A stretch of DNA of 34,966 bases, taken from the NCBI GenBank assembly GCA_017471925.1, contig JAFURM010000006.1, positions 1 to 34,966 of the forward strand, read 5' to 3'. The translations under genes were made by a program, and so were the position numbers. The notes beneath the pieces were generated by a model. That model ran no database searches and was not told where the DNA came from. It worked only from the letters and a program-made list of their open reading frames with translations. Of this stretch, positions 1 to 9,200 are shown one piece after another (the first letter of the stretch is position 1; each line of letters begins with the position of its first letter). This DNA comes from Bacteroides sp. (GTDB lineage Bacteria > Bacteroidota > Bacteroidia > Bacteroidales > Bacteroidaceae).

Positions 1-2202
1 CATGCCCTTCAGAGCGGCAGGAGCCTTCATGTCGAGCGTAGCGGCATTCAGGCCGGCAGCTTCGGCCTCGTCCATAACGAAGGGGCGGATGCAAGCGTGA
101 GGACAAACGAAGGCACACTTGTTACACTGGATACAGTTTTCTGCTGTCCATGTGGGAACGAAAGCGGCAACACCGCGCTTCTCATAAGCGGCAGTGCCCT
201 GAGGCCAAGTACCGTCTTCGATACCCTTGAATGCAGATACGGGGAGGAGGTCACCGTTCTGGGCATTGATGGGGCGAACCACTTCGTTGATGAATGCGGG
301 ATCATCGTTGGCAGCCTTCTCGTCGGCCGGCAGGTTGGCCCATGCAGCGTCTACGGGGAGTTGCTTGTACTCGCCGCCACGGTCTACGGCAGCGTAGTTC
401 TTGTTCACCACGTCTTCACCCTTCTTGCCATAGGATTTCACGATGAACTTCTTCATCTGCTCGATGGCCAAGTCAACAGGGATCACTTCGGTGATGCGGA
501 AGAATGCACTCTGGAGGATGGTGTTGGTACGGTTACCCAAACCGATTTCCTGAGCAATCTTGGTAGCGTTGATATAGTAAACGGTGATGTTGTTCTCGGC
601 GAAGTACTTCTTCACGTTGTTGGGCAGGTTGGCAGCCAGTTCGTCGCCTTCCCAGATGGTGTTCAGCAGGAAGGTACCGTTCTTCTGCAGACCGCGTGTC
701 ACGTCGTACATCTTCAGGTAGGCCTGAACGTGGCAAGCAACGAAGTTGGGAGTAGTCACCAGATAGGTAGAACGGATGGGGGTGTCACCGAAGCGGAGGT
801 GAGAGCAGGTGAAGCCGCCGGACTTCTTGGAGTCGTAAGAGAAGTAAGCCTGGCAGTGCTTGTTGGTGTTGTCACCGATAATCTTCACGGAGTTCTTGTT
901 GGCACCCACCGTACCGTCGGCACCAAGACCGAAGAACTTGGCCTGGAACATGCCTTCGCCGCCCATGGCGATTTCTTCCTTCTGGGGCAGTGAGGTGAAG
1001 GTCACGTCGTCCACGATGCCGATAGTGAAGTGGTTCTTCGGCTCGTTCATGGCGAGGTTCTCGTATACGGAAAGAATCTGTGCGGGAGTAGTATCGTTAG
1101 AGCCCAGTCCATAGCGGCCGCCTACGATAACGGGGGCGTCGGCCTGGCCATAGAAGCACTCCTTGACATCCAGGTAGAGGGGTTCGCCGTTGGCACCGGG
1201 TTCCTTCGTTCTGTCCAGCACGGCAATGCGCTTGGCCGTCTTGGGCACGGCAGCGAGGAAGTGCTTGGCTGAGAAGGGACGATAGAGGTGTACGCTGACC
1301 ATACCCACCTTTTCGCCTTGTGCTGTCAGGTAGTCGATGGCTTCGCGGGCAGCTTCTGTAGCCGAACCCATCAGGATGATGACACGGTCGGCATCCTCGG
1401 CACCATAGTAGTTGAAGAGGCCGTACTTGCGGCCGGTGATTTCGGAAATCTTGTCCATGTACTCTTCTACGATGGCGGGTACGTTGTCGTAGTAAGTGTT
1501 GCAAGACTCACGGTGAGCGAAGAAGGTATCGGGGTTCTCGGCCATACCGCGTGCAACGGGCTTTTCGGGAGTCAGTGCACGGCTGCGGAACTCGGCAAGA
1601 GCCTGCTGGTCAATGAGCGGAGCGAGGTCTTCGTTCTCCAGCATTTCAATCTTCTGGATTTCGTGAGAGGTGCGGAAGCCGTCGAAGAAGTTCAGGAAGG
1701 GCACGCGGCTCTTGATGGTGGCCAGGTGGGCTACACCGGCCAGGTCCATCACTTCCTGTACGGAACCTTCGGCCAGCATGGCGAAGCCTGTCTGACGACA
1801 AGACATCACATCCTGATGGTCGCCGAAGATACAGAGGGCGTGAGAAGCCAATGTACGGGCAGATACGTGGAATACGGAGGGCAAGAACTCACCGGCAATC
1901 TTGTACATGTTGGGAATCATCAGCAGCAAACCCTGAGAAGCGGTATAGGTGGTGGTCAATGCACCGGCCTGGAGTGAACCGTGTACCGCGCCTGCAGCAC
2001 CGCCTTCTGATTGCATTTCCTGTACCAGAACTGTCTCGCCGAAGATGTTCTTGCGGCCTTGGGCAGCCCACTCATCTACGTATTCAGCCATCGTAGATGA
2101 CGGAGTGATGGGGTAAATGGCAGCCACTTCTGAGAACATATACGAGATATGTGCAGCGGCCTGGTTACCATCACAAGTAATGAATTTTTTCTGTTTAGCC
2201 AT
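1..2202 (-). CDS. nifJ: Pyruvate:ferredoxin (flavodoxin) oxidoreductase, N-terminal 734 residues (cut by window edge)
   Basis: This cytoplasmic enzyme converts pyruvate and CoA to acetyl-CoA and CO2 and reduces ferredoxin, a central step in anaerobic fermentation. The protein opens MAKQKKFITCDGNQAAAHIS and then shows the family's YPITPSSTMAE pyrimidine-binding segment near residue 25. The following region, with GETVLVQEMQSEGGAAGAVHG, is typical of domain I. A four-cysteine 4Fe-4S motif (Cys690, Cys693, Cys696, Cys700, followed by Pro) begins the ferredoxin domain. The usual length is about 1,180 residues, so the second cluster and the TPP-binding domain lie beyond base 1. The ATG at 2202 follows an AT-rich 36-base gap after the ATPase gene stop. 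No clear promoter is visible in that gap, so read-through from the ATPase gene or a weak promoter is possible. The symbol por is also used for this gene. Confidence 0.97.
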   Translation of the reverse strand, partial: MAKQKKFITCDGNQAAAHISYMFSEVAAIYPITPSSTMAEYVDEWAAQGRKNIFGETVLVQEMQSEGGAAGAVHGSLQAGALTTTYTASQGLLLMIPNMYKIAGEFLPSVFHVSARTLASHALCIFGDHQDVMSCRQTGFAMLAEGSVQEVMDLAGVAHLATIKSRVPFLNFFDGFRTSHEIQKIEMLENEDLAPLIDQQALAEFRSRALTPEKPVARGMAENPDTFFAHRESCNTYYDNVPAIVEEYMDKISEITGRKYGLFNYYGAEDADRVIILMGSATEAAREAIDYLTAQGEKVGMVSVHLYRPFSAKHFLAAVPKTAKRIAVLDRTKEPGANGEPLYLDVKECFYGQADAPVIVGGRYGLGSNDTTPAQILSVYENLAMNEPKNHFTIGIVDDVTFTSLPQKEEIAMGGEGMFQAKFFGLGADGTVGANKNSVKIIGDNTNKHCQAYFSYDSKKSGGFTCSHLRFGDTPIRSTYLVTTPNFVACHVQAYLKMYDVTRGLQKNGTFLLNTIWEGDELAANLPNNVKKYFAENNITVYYINATKIAQEIGLGNRTNTILQSAFFRITEVIPVDLAIEQMKKFIVKSYGKKGEDVVNKNYAAVDRGGEYKQLPVDAAWANLPADEKAANDDPAFINEVVRPINAQNGDLLPVSAFKGIEDGTWPQGTAAYEKRGVAAFVPTWTAENCIQCNKCAFVCPHACIRPFVMDEAEAAGLNAATLDMKAPAALKGM

Positions 2203-2238
2203 AACTAAATTAATTATTAATAAAAAGAATCTCTTTCG

Positions 2239-3417
2239 TTAGTATAAGAAGCCGAACAACCACAGGGGGATTTGATTGCCCCGGCCTATCTCGGCCTTGT
2301 GCAGGGCGTAGATAATCTCGGGATTGTTCTTCACCTTCATGCCTTCGCTGCACACCTTGAAGGGCATGGTCCCGTCCACCAGGAACGAGCTGTTCTTGTC
2401 TCCCTTGTTCACCTTGTGGTCCTTCCACAGGGAGTTGACGAAGAAGGTCTCCAGCACATCCTGCTCCTCCACCTTCACGGGATATATGGGGTACATCAGG
2501 TTGGAGTTGTGCATCATGATTTTTCCGGGTTTCTTGGGGAATTCCTCACCGATGGGATAGACCATGTTGATGAGCCGTGCATCGGCCAGATACTTGATAT
2601 AGTTCATCACCGTTGCCCGCGAGGTCTCTATATCGTTGGCCAGCTGGCTGACGTTGGGAGCCTTGGGGCCTTCCACAGCCAGGAGGTAGAGCAGTTTCTT
2701 GATTTTGGAGAGATACTTCAGCTCTATCTGCTTGATGAGCAGGATGTCCACCTCCACCATCATGTTCATGGTCTTCAGGAGGTTTTCCGAGAAGTTCCGT
2801 TTTTCCAGGAAGAAGGGGTAGAAGCCGTGGTGCATGTAGTCCTGCAGATAGTCCAGGGGGTGTATCTTGGCAAGGACGCTCTTGGCTATCACTTCGTGGT
2901 TTTCCAGGATGTCATTCAGGGTGTAGGCCCGGAAGTTCATGTTGGCCTGCAGGTTGAGGTATTCACGGAAGGAGAATCCACGGAGGTTGTAGCTCTTCAC
3001 GATGTTGCGCAGTTCATGGTTTTCCTCCTTCAGGCGCATCACCGAGGAGCCGGTGAAGACGATTTTCAGATTGGGAAAACGGTCATAGCACGTGCGCAGT
3101 TCCTTGCTCCATCCGGGATGCTTGAACACCTGGTCTATCAGCAACACCTTGCCGCCATGACGCTGGAACTCATCGGCAAAGTCGACAATCGTATGTCCGG
3201 AGAAATAGAAGTTGTTCATGTTGATGAAGAGGCAGGAGCGGTCGGTCCCGAACTTCTCCTTGGCATATTGCAACAGGAAAGTGGTCTTTCCCACACCGCG
3301 GGTGCCCTTGATGCCGATAAGGCGGTCATTCCAATCTATCTCGTCCATGAGGTCACGGCGGACGGGAGCATTGGTATGCTCTACAAGATAGGCGTGTGTG
3401 CGGTAAAATGCTTCCAT
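2239..3417 (-). CDS. P-loop ATPase of the AAA/DUF4143 type (392 aa) with Gln in the Walker B motif
   Basis: This belongs to the abundant, mostly uncharacterised Bacteroidota family of ATPases with a C-terminal winged helix and nuclease-like tail. Walker A is GTRGVGKTT at residues 38-46. The Walker B strand is VLLIDQVFKHPGW, so the residue after Asp95 is Gln96 where this family normally has Glu. A sensor-like FTGSS segment follows. A winged-helix stretch (VSQLANDIETSRATVMNYIKYL) lies near residues 255-280, and the protein ends IPLWLFGFLY, common in the family. A reading frame continues 30 codons upstream, but a promoter -7 box (3443-3450) sits inside it, so I choose the ATG at 3417. The gene is divergent from the ATP-grasp-like gene. 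Its cellular target is unknown. Confidence 0.88.
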   Translation of the reverse strand: MEAFYRTHAYLVEHTNAPVRRDLMDEIDWNDRLIGIKGTRGVGKTTFLLQYAKEKFGTDRSCLFINMNNFYFSGHTIVDFADEFQRHGGKVLLIDQVFKHPGWSKELRTCYDRFPNLKIVFTGSSVMRLKEENHELRNIVKSYNLRGFSFREYLNLQANMNFRAYTLNDILENHEVIAKSVLAKIHPLDYLQDYMHHGFYPFFLEKRNFSENLLKTMNMMVEVDILLIKQIELKYLSKIKKLLYLLAVEGPKAPNVSQLANDIETSRATVMNYIKYLADARLINMVYPIGEEFPKKPGKIMMHNSNLMYPIYPVKVEEQDVLETFFVNSLWKDHKVNKGDKNSSFLVDGTMPFKVCSEGMKVKNNPEIIYALHKAEIGRGNQIPLWLFGFLY

Positions 3418-3442
3418 GCTTCTATTATCTGTTTTAGCGCGA

Positions 3443-3473
3443 CAAAGATAGAAGTTTTTTATAGAATTGCAAA
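3443..3473 (-). promoter_or_regulatory. Bacteroides-type promoter of the ATPase gene
   Basis: On the minus strand TTTG (3470-3473) is followed after exactly 19 bases by TATCTTTG (3443-3450), a full match to the Bacteroides consensus. The predicted transcript starts near 3436, about 20 bases before the ATG at 3417, which rules out longer start choices. Confidence 0.75.
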
Positions 3474-3489
3474 GTAGAGTTTGCAAAAT

Positions 3490-3523
3490 ATTGTGATAGT
3501 TCGGCATTTATCCCCTATATTTG
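3490..3523 (+). promoter_or_regulatory. Bacteroides-type promoter of the ATP-grasp-like gene
   Basis: A TATATTTG -7 box lies at 3516-3523. A weak ATTG -33 box lies at 3490-3493, with a 22-base spacer. The -7 box overlaps a possible upstream TTG start at 3521, which supports the ATG at 3557. The promoter is back to back with the ATPase promoter, so one 50-base region could control both genes. Confidence 0.6.
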
Positions 3524-3556
3524 CAGCGCAACTTTATAGTCAGAGACAAAAACAGC

Positions 3557-4765
3557 ATGAAACTATACCTTTTCAACCCGGATACCGACATGGCCCTGGC
3601 CAATCACCGCCCCAACTACATCGCTCCGGCACGCGTCAGGCAGATGGCCGAAGAACTGGCCCTGCTACCCGTCTGGTATGCCACGCCGGGCAGCCGTGTT
3701 CTGGCCCCTTCGGCCTATAACCTCCGTTTCCTGAAGGAAATAAAGCGACAGTTCGGCATGGATGTGGAGGTGATGACACTGCCCGAGGTGGCCGAACATG
3801 CCACTCTGGAGCTCTCTCCGTGGGGATGGAACAAGGCTTTGACAGCAAGGCTGGCCGAAGCAGGCGTAGCGGCCGGACTGCTGCCGACGGCCGAGGAGCT
3901 GGAGCACTACCGCTCACGAAATTCCCGTACATGGGTGGCACAGGCTTTGGCCAGGCTGACGCAACAGGAGGGATGCTGCGGAGCGTCGGCCAACCTCTAC
4001 ACCCTGGAGGAGTGTCGTGCCTACGTGCAGGAGCACGACTGTTGTCTGCTGAAGGAGCCTTGGTCCAGCAGCGGGAAGGGGCTGAACTGGTGCAGAAAGG
4101 GATTCAACGACTCCATCGCCGGATGGTGCCGGCGTGTGCTGGCCGAGCAAGGAGCGGTGGCGGCCTCTCCTATATATAATAAGGTGTGGGACTTTGCCAT
4201 GGAGTTTCGGGTAGAGAACGGACGGGCTTCCTTTGAGGGCTACTCCTGGTTCAGCACCAACCAGAGCGGGGCCTATACCGGCAACCGGCTGTTGGACACT
4301 ACAGAGATTGAGTGCGAACTCCTCCGCTACCTCCCACCCCACTTGCTGAAGGCTGTCCGCCACATGCTGGAGGAGGAGATTCTTCCTCCCTATGCCCAGC
4401 TGCCCACCGCATACATCGGCGTGGACATGATGGTGTGCCGCGATGAAAGCGGAGCCTGCTGCCTGCATCCTTGTGTGGAAATCAATCCGCGCATGAACAT
4501 GGGTGTCCTGGCCCTGCACCTGCAACGCAACTACCTGGCCGCCGGCAGCCACGGCCGGTTCATGATTGAATATCACCCCTTGTCCGACGAGCTGCATGAA
4601 ACCGTGCAGCGTTTCTCGGCAAACAACCCGCTGAATGTGGAGAAAGGACGCATCGTTTCGGGATTCATGCCGCTGGTCCCCCTGACCCCCGCAAGCCACT
4701 ATTTGGCCTACGTGGACGTGCATGAACGACCGTCAATAAACCAAGGCTCCCAACAGGCCACATAG
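3557..4765 (+). CDS. Uncharacterised ATP-grasp-like protein (402 aa)
   Basis: I recognise a conserved Bacteroidota hypothetical protein rather than a named enzyme. It starts MKLYLFNPDTDMALAN and has no signal peptide, so it is probably cytoplasmic. Two segments resemble ATP-grasp ligase motifs: LLKEPWSSSGKGL (residues 164-176, a nucleotide-binding lysine and glycine-rich loop) and CVEINPRMNMG (306-316, the Glu and Asn that would hold magnesium). Between them lie MEFRVENG and GVDMMV, as expected for the central strands of that fold. Such enzymes join a carboxylate to an amine or thiol through an acyl-phosphate, but nothing here reveals the substrate. The C-terminus overlaps the convergent transporter gene by 33 bases. 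The assignment to ATP-grasp is inference from motifs. Confidence 0.8.
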   Translation: MKLYLFNPDTDMALANHRPNYIAPARVRQMAEELALLPVWYATPGSRVLAPSAYNLRFLKEIKRQFGMDVEVMTLPEVAEHATLELSPWGWNKALTARLAEAGVAAGLLPTAEELEHYRSRNSRTWVAQALARLTQQEGCCGASANLYTLEECRAYVQEHDCCLLKEPWSSSGKGLNWCRKGFNDSIAGWCRRVLAEQGAVAASPIYNKVWDFAMEFRVENGRASFEGYSWFSTNQSGAYTGNRLLDTTEIECELLRYLPPHLLKAVRHMLEEEILPPYAQLPTAYIGVDMMVCRDESGACCLHPCVEINPRMNMGVLALHLQRNYLAAGSHGRFMIEYHPLSDELHETVQRFSANNPLNVEKGRIVSGFMPLVPLTPASHYLAYVDVHERPSINQGSQQAT

Positions 4766-5281
4766 GACGATGAGCAGAATGGGGTTCACCTTGTAGCGGC
4801 GCGTGGCCACGAAGGCGCCCACAAAAATGAGCAGGCTGATGAGGAACGAGCGCAGGTCTTGGGAGGGCGAGCCGAAGTTCTCGCTGTTCATCAGCACCAG
4901 TGCCGCCGAGGCCAGCAGTCCTACCACGGCCGGACGCAGGCCGCCAAACACAGCCTCCACCACCGGATGCTTCTGATACTTCAGGAAGAAACGGCTGATG
5001 GTCAGCATGAGCAGAAACGAGGGAAGCACCACGGCAAACGTAGCCACAACTGCCCCCCACACGCTACCCGTAGCCGTAAAGCCCACGTAAGTGGCGGAGT
5101 TGATGCCAATGGGGCCGGGGGTCATCTGGCTGATGGCCACGATGTCGGTAAACTCCTGCGAGGTGAGCCATTCATGATGGGTCACCACTTCGGCCTGTAT
5201 CATGGAGAGCATGGCATAGCCGCCGCCAAACCCGAACAGGCCTATCTTGAAGAAAGTATAGAAGAGTTGAAGGTATATCAT
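4733..5281 (-). CDS. Chromate-transporter (CHR) family protein, second half of a pair (182 aa)
   Basis: This is a short single-domain member of the CHR family of inner-membrane anion transporters. It has the family signature FKIGLFGFGGGYAML at residues 10-24, SQMTPGPIGIN, and a LPSF turn and GLRPAVVGLL near residues 90-125. Hydrophobic segments suggest about six membrane spans. Its start overlaps the stop of the neighbouring CHR gene by four bases (ATGA), typical of translational coupling. Short CHR proteins are known to occur and act as pairs. The last 33 bases overlap the convergent ATP-grasp-like gene. Chromate may not be the natural substrate; sulfate or another oxyanion is possible. Confidence 0.93.
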   Translation of the reverse strand: MIYLQLFYTFFKIGLFGFGGGYAMLSMIQAEVVTHHEWLTSQEFTDIVAISQMTPGPIGINSATYVGFTATGSVWGAVVATFAVVLPSFLLMLTISRFFLKYQKHPVVEAVFGGLRPAVVGLLASAALVLMNSENFGSPSQDLRSFLISLLIFVGAFVATRRYKVNPILLIVLCGLLGALVY

Positions 5282-5820
5282 GGTTGCGTATGTTTGAATC
5301 GTCCGTACAGATAGCCGCCCAGTCCGGCAGCCACGATAATCCAGATGGGCGAAAAGCCCAACAGCCAGATGAGCAGAGCGGAAACAACTGGAATCCAGAT
5401 GTTCCTGCGGTTCACCTTGGCCGAGCGTGCCATGCTGAAGGTGGGGGCTGCAATAAGTGCCACCACGGCCGGACGTATACCCTTGAAGATGTTCTCCACC
5501 AGTTTGTTGTCCTTGAAACTGCTGAAGAAGAGGGCGATGGACAGGATGATAAGGAAAGAGGGCAGGATGGTGCCCAGTGCCGTAACGATGCTGCCGCGCA
5601 GGCCACGCAGGCGATAGCCGATGAAGATGGAGATGTTCACCGCCAGGATGCCCGGAGCCGACTGTGAGATGGCCAGCAGGTCTACGAAGTCTTCCTTGGC
5701 CAGCCAGTTGCGCTTGGTCACCACCTCATTTTCTATCAAGGGCACCATGGCATAACCGCCGCCAATGGTGAATGCGCCTATCTTGAAGAAAACGGAAAAG
5801 GCTTCTAAATAGATGTTCAT
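5278..5820 (-). CDS. Chromate-transporter (CHR) family protein, first half of a pair (180 aa)
   Basis: This is the promoter-proximal partner of the CHR pair. It carries FKIGAFTIGGGYAMVPLIE near residues 12-30, SQSAPGILAVN, GTILPSF and GIRPAVVALI, which align with the same motifs in its partner. It is hydrophobic throughout, with a basic loop (AKVNRRN) near residue 137. The two proteins together match the length of one two-domain ChrA protein, so an antiparallel heterodimer is likely. A promoter match lies 46 bases upstream. The substrate is not shown by the sequence. Confidence 0.93.
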   Translation of the reverse strand: MNIYLEAFSVFFKIGAFTIGGGYAMVPLIENEVVTKRNWLAKEDFVDLLAISQSAPGILAVNISIFIGYRLRGLRGSIVTALGTILPSFLIILSIALFFSSFKDNKLVENIFKGIRPAVVALIAAPTFSMARSAKVNRRNIWIPVVSALLIWLLGFSPIWIIVAAGLGGYLYGRFKHTQP

Positions 5821-5865
5821 AATGATAGAAACGTTTCCTGAAGCAAACGTGCTTCAAACAGGGCG

Positions 5866-5897
5866 CAAAATTAGAACAATTTATCAAGTTTTGCAAG
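5866..5897 (-). promoter_or_regulatory. Promoter of the CHR gene pair
   Basis: On the minus strand CTTG (5894-5897) precedes TAATTTTG (5866-5873) by 20 bases. This is a full -7 match and a three-of-four -33 match to the Bacteroides form. It places the transcript start near 5859. Confidence 0.55.
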
Positions 5898-6049
5898 CCA
5901 CGCAAGGCCGAAAGTCCCCCCCACTTTGAACGCTTCCCAAAGGCGGAATAAATTCAAAACAGGCTCTATAAATGAAGGATTATCGTCAAGAACGAGTAAC
6001 ATGCTAAACTTCAAGCATTTACATCAATAACCACACACTTTTAGTAATA

Positions 6050-6239
6050 AGTCACAACATCACCTAAGTGCTGAGCCGCTGAGCACCTCAGCGTTAAGCG
6101 GCTGAACACTCAAGTGCTCAGCGGCTGAACGGTAGTACCATTCAGCCGCTCAGTGGTGGTACCGTTAAGCGGCTCAGCACTTGGGTACTCATTGGCAGAA
6201 TGGCACCACCATTAAGCGACAAGAACACTTTACCCCATA
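6050..6239. repeat. Non-coding array of degenerate 23 to 24 base repeats with nested dyads
   Basis: Five copies of the heptamer AGCGGCT or its complement AGCCGCT start at 6074, 6097, 6120, 6144 and 6168, at steps of 23, 23, 24 and 24 bases. Weaker units continue outward at about 6050, 6192 and 6215. Units vary in sequence, and some are inverted. Bases 6066-6080 and 6168-6182 are exact 15-base inverted copies, extending to 19 bases with one mismatch (6062-6080 and 6168-6186). Bases 6120-6150 form a near-perfect 31-base palindrome. The unit length is not a constant multiple of three and stops interrupt the frames, so it is not a coding repeat. It lies at the 3' end of the pectin locus and upstream of the CHR promoter. 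I do not recognise the family; unlike CRISPR, no conserved repeat alternates with unique spacers. Confidence 0.8.
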
Positions 6240-6251
6240 GAAAAGTCTGTC

Positions 6252-9200
6252 TTAACGCTGCAATGTAACCGCCATCAGGCCGATGACCACATCGTTGGAG
6301 AGGGTTTCCAGTACCAGATGGGAGAGTTCCTTCTTCGCATTGAGCGGCAGTTCAAGCATGACGGCCGCTCCTCCATCGATGATGCGCGATACGCCGGGAT
6401 AGCCCAGCTCCTGACCGAAGTTGTTGCTGGCCTCGCCCGTCTTCAGACGCACACGCCACAGGGGGGCCGCGCCACGGTCGAAGGCCTGACCGTCTTCAAA
6501 GAAGAGCTGCTCGATGGGGGGCCAGTTGGTGGGATTGACCAGGGGCATTACCTCGCTGGTGCCATCGGTGTAGCAGACGCGCACCTGACCGTTGTCTATA
6601 TGGCATTGCATGTGATTGGTGCTGCCGGCCATCAGCAGATAGAGCGCAGTGGCCCTACCCGTGAGGGGCAGGCTGAGCGAGTCGGGATAGTTGTCCCACA
6701 GGGAGGTGAAGGCAATGTTCTTTCCCTGTGCCGGCGTGCGGAAGGGAACGCCCGGCTTGGTGGAGAGTACTCCGTCGACCGCCGCTGCACGCAGTCCCGT
6801 ATCATCAATGTTGGCCGTAGTCAGCGGATGGCACCACTCGCCAATGCCCTGCTTGGGCAACTGCAAGGTCGTATAGGGGGAACGCGGCGACAGGTATTCG
6901 TTGCGGAAGATGTCGGTCACATGGGCATTGAAAAGGTGATCCATCGCCACCGGTTCGCACTTGTCGCTCTCCACCTGCAGGAAGCTGTCTGCTGCGGGAG
7001 TTCCAGCCTCCACGGCCTCGGTATACTCCTGCTCCACGGGCATCCACCAACGGAAGTCGCCTTGCGCTACCTGCACGAAGCGGGCATCGTCGGCGGCCGT
7101 CACCTCGGGGTGCAGGTCGAGTTCGTCACCGGCCCAGACCACTTCCACCTCCATCCGCTCCCCGCTCTGCCGAGGCAGGACGATGGAGAGCATGGGACGT
7201 GCCACGGCATCGTCCACCACCTTCCAGGCCACCTCCTCACCGTTGGCTGTGACGCGTTTCACCTTGGCACGGGTGGCCGGCACCTGCAGTTCCACCTGCT
7301 TCACGGCAGGCAGACGGTGGGTCAGGGTGTAGACAGTGGTCCGTTCCCGTTTGAAGTCGAAGTCGATGTCTGGCGTATGCAGGGAGGCATGCCCCCACTC
7401 CATCGGGAAACCGGGACGCACGAGCAGGCGTCCGTTGAGTGCATCGGGCAGGATGCCATAGAGCCCCTGTATGAAGAGACGCGAGGCCACGCCTATGGGG
7501 TCGCCGAAATCGCGGTAGCACTCACCACGCGCTGCGTCATAGAAACTCACCTGACCGAAGTTGCCGGGGCTTTCGCCCAGATACATACCGTCGAGCACGG
7601 AACTCTTCAGCAGTTTGAAGCCCTCCTCCGTACGTCCGGCCTGGAAGTAGGCCAGAGCCGTGTGCATCACCTCGGCAAAGGCCACGTTGTTGATGCTCCA
7701 GGCATAGGGCAGCCAGTTGGTGGTGGCCACGGTGGCATAATTGCCGCCATTGATTTCGTCAGCATTCAGCGAGCCTTCGGCCACCCTGACGGGCAGATGG
7801 GGCAAGTGACGGTCTATATAGCGGGTGGCCCGATAGGCCTGTTGCGGAGTGGCCACGTCACCGTCCAGGGCATGATAGATGGTCCATGCACCTGCGCTGT
7901 GGTGCAGCCGTTTATGACCCATGAAGTCCTGGAACTCGGCCCAGTGTCCCCTGTCCTCCATCCACAGGCGGCTGTTCAGCCCCTGCAGAATCCGGTCGGC
8001 CTCGGCCTGGTAGGGACGCGGGTCTTCGCCAATCTTCTCCGCGATGAGCGCGGCCAGGCGGTTGGCCCGGTGGTTATAGGCCGACGAGTGGGTCACGGCA
8101 CCGCTGTTATAATAGAGGGCATCACTGGCCCAGATGCAGGCGTAGGCATCATAGAGGCCGTCGTCATCGGGGTCGAAGTTGCGCTTCTCCCACTCTAAGT
8201 GCAGCTTCAGCAGAGGCCACATGGCCCGGGCATACTCCAGGTCGCCCGTCCATTGCAGGTGCCAGAGCAGCTCGTCAATGTAGCAGAGGTTCATGTCATA
8301 GTGGTGCATCTGATTGTTCCGGCGGGGATTGCGGCAGATGTAGCCGTTGCTGTAGTGGGGAGTGCCCCATTGCTTGGCGCTGCGTGCCAGGGCCAGCGTG
8401 CTGTCCTGTGCCGGATGGGGAATGGTACAGGGCACGTCGGTCACCTGACTGGCCGCATAGTTGTCGAAGTGACGGCGGGCACGGTCGTGCCAGCCCAAGG
8501 CATCGCCGATGTAGCCGGCACGCCAACCGCTGAGGGGCATGCGCCAGCCCACGGCACCGTGCAGCCATACGCCTTCGGTCCCCCACACGCCATCGGCCGC
8601 TACGGCCAAGGCACCGCCAAGGGTGTTCAGGTAGGCATCGGGAGTAGTCATGCGAATACGTCCGGTCAGTTCCCGGCGGGCTTTCTCCCACTTGATGAAG
8701 TCACCATAGCCGTCCACTTGTTTCAGCACATTGTCCGACACCTTTATATATAGGTCACCTGTCAACGTGCAGGCCAGCGTCTGCCACACCTTGCCGTCTT
8801 CCGAGGGGTCGAAACAGCGCGGAGGGTCGGCACCCATGTCGCCGCTGCGCGACAGTTTGGACTGGCGTATCGGTGACGACAGCACCTCCAGGCGGCAACC
8901 TTCGGGAAGTCCCTGAGCCTTCACCTGCCAGACGGCCTCTTCGGCCACGGGGCTAAGCACTACGGCCATCTCCAGGAGCGCACCGCTCCCCCATCGGTCA
9001 TCCTTCAGGCGATAGCTTCTGCGGCCGGGGGTGTAGCGCGACTCGCACCAGGAGGTCTCCTCGAGGGGAGTCACCGCGCCGTCGGGCAGTCGCAGGCGGA
9101 AGCGGATGTTGCGGCTGTCGTTCTTCACGTAGGTGGCGAAGATGGGACGGTCGCTCGTCTCCAGTCGCCAGGCCGTGGGACTGCCATAGAGGGCACGGGT

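Larger units (their letters stand above)
5821..6251. other. Long intergenic gap: promoter, featureless stretch, then a repeat array
   Basis: This 431-base gap has no convincing coding sequence. Bases 5866-5897 hold the CHR promoter. Bases 5898-6049 show nothing I can interpret. Bases 6050-6239 hold the repeat array described separately, which begins only a dozen bases beyond the stop of the last gene of the pectin locus. Confidence 0.8.

Noticed and set aside
97-993. A 298-codon plus-strand open frame at the window start
   Set aside because: It is antisense to pyruvate:ferredoxin oxidoreductase, whose motifs are unambiguous.
3418-3507. A longer N-terminus for the P-loop ATPase
   Set aside because: A consensus promoter lies inside the extension, so it would not be transcribed.
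6050-6239. CRISPR array
   Set aside because: Units are degenerate and contiguous, partly inverted, with no constant repeat and unique spacers, and no cas genes are nearby.
6318-8198. A 626-codon plus-strand open frame
   Set aside because: It is antisense to the DUF4450-type glycosidase, which has a signal peptide and recognisable barrel motifs; the plus-strand product has low-complexity His/Gly/Val content.
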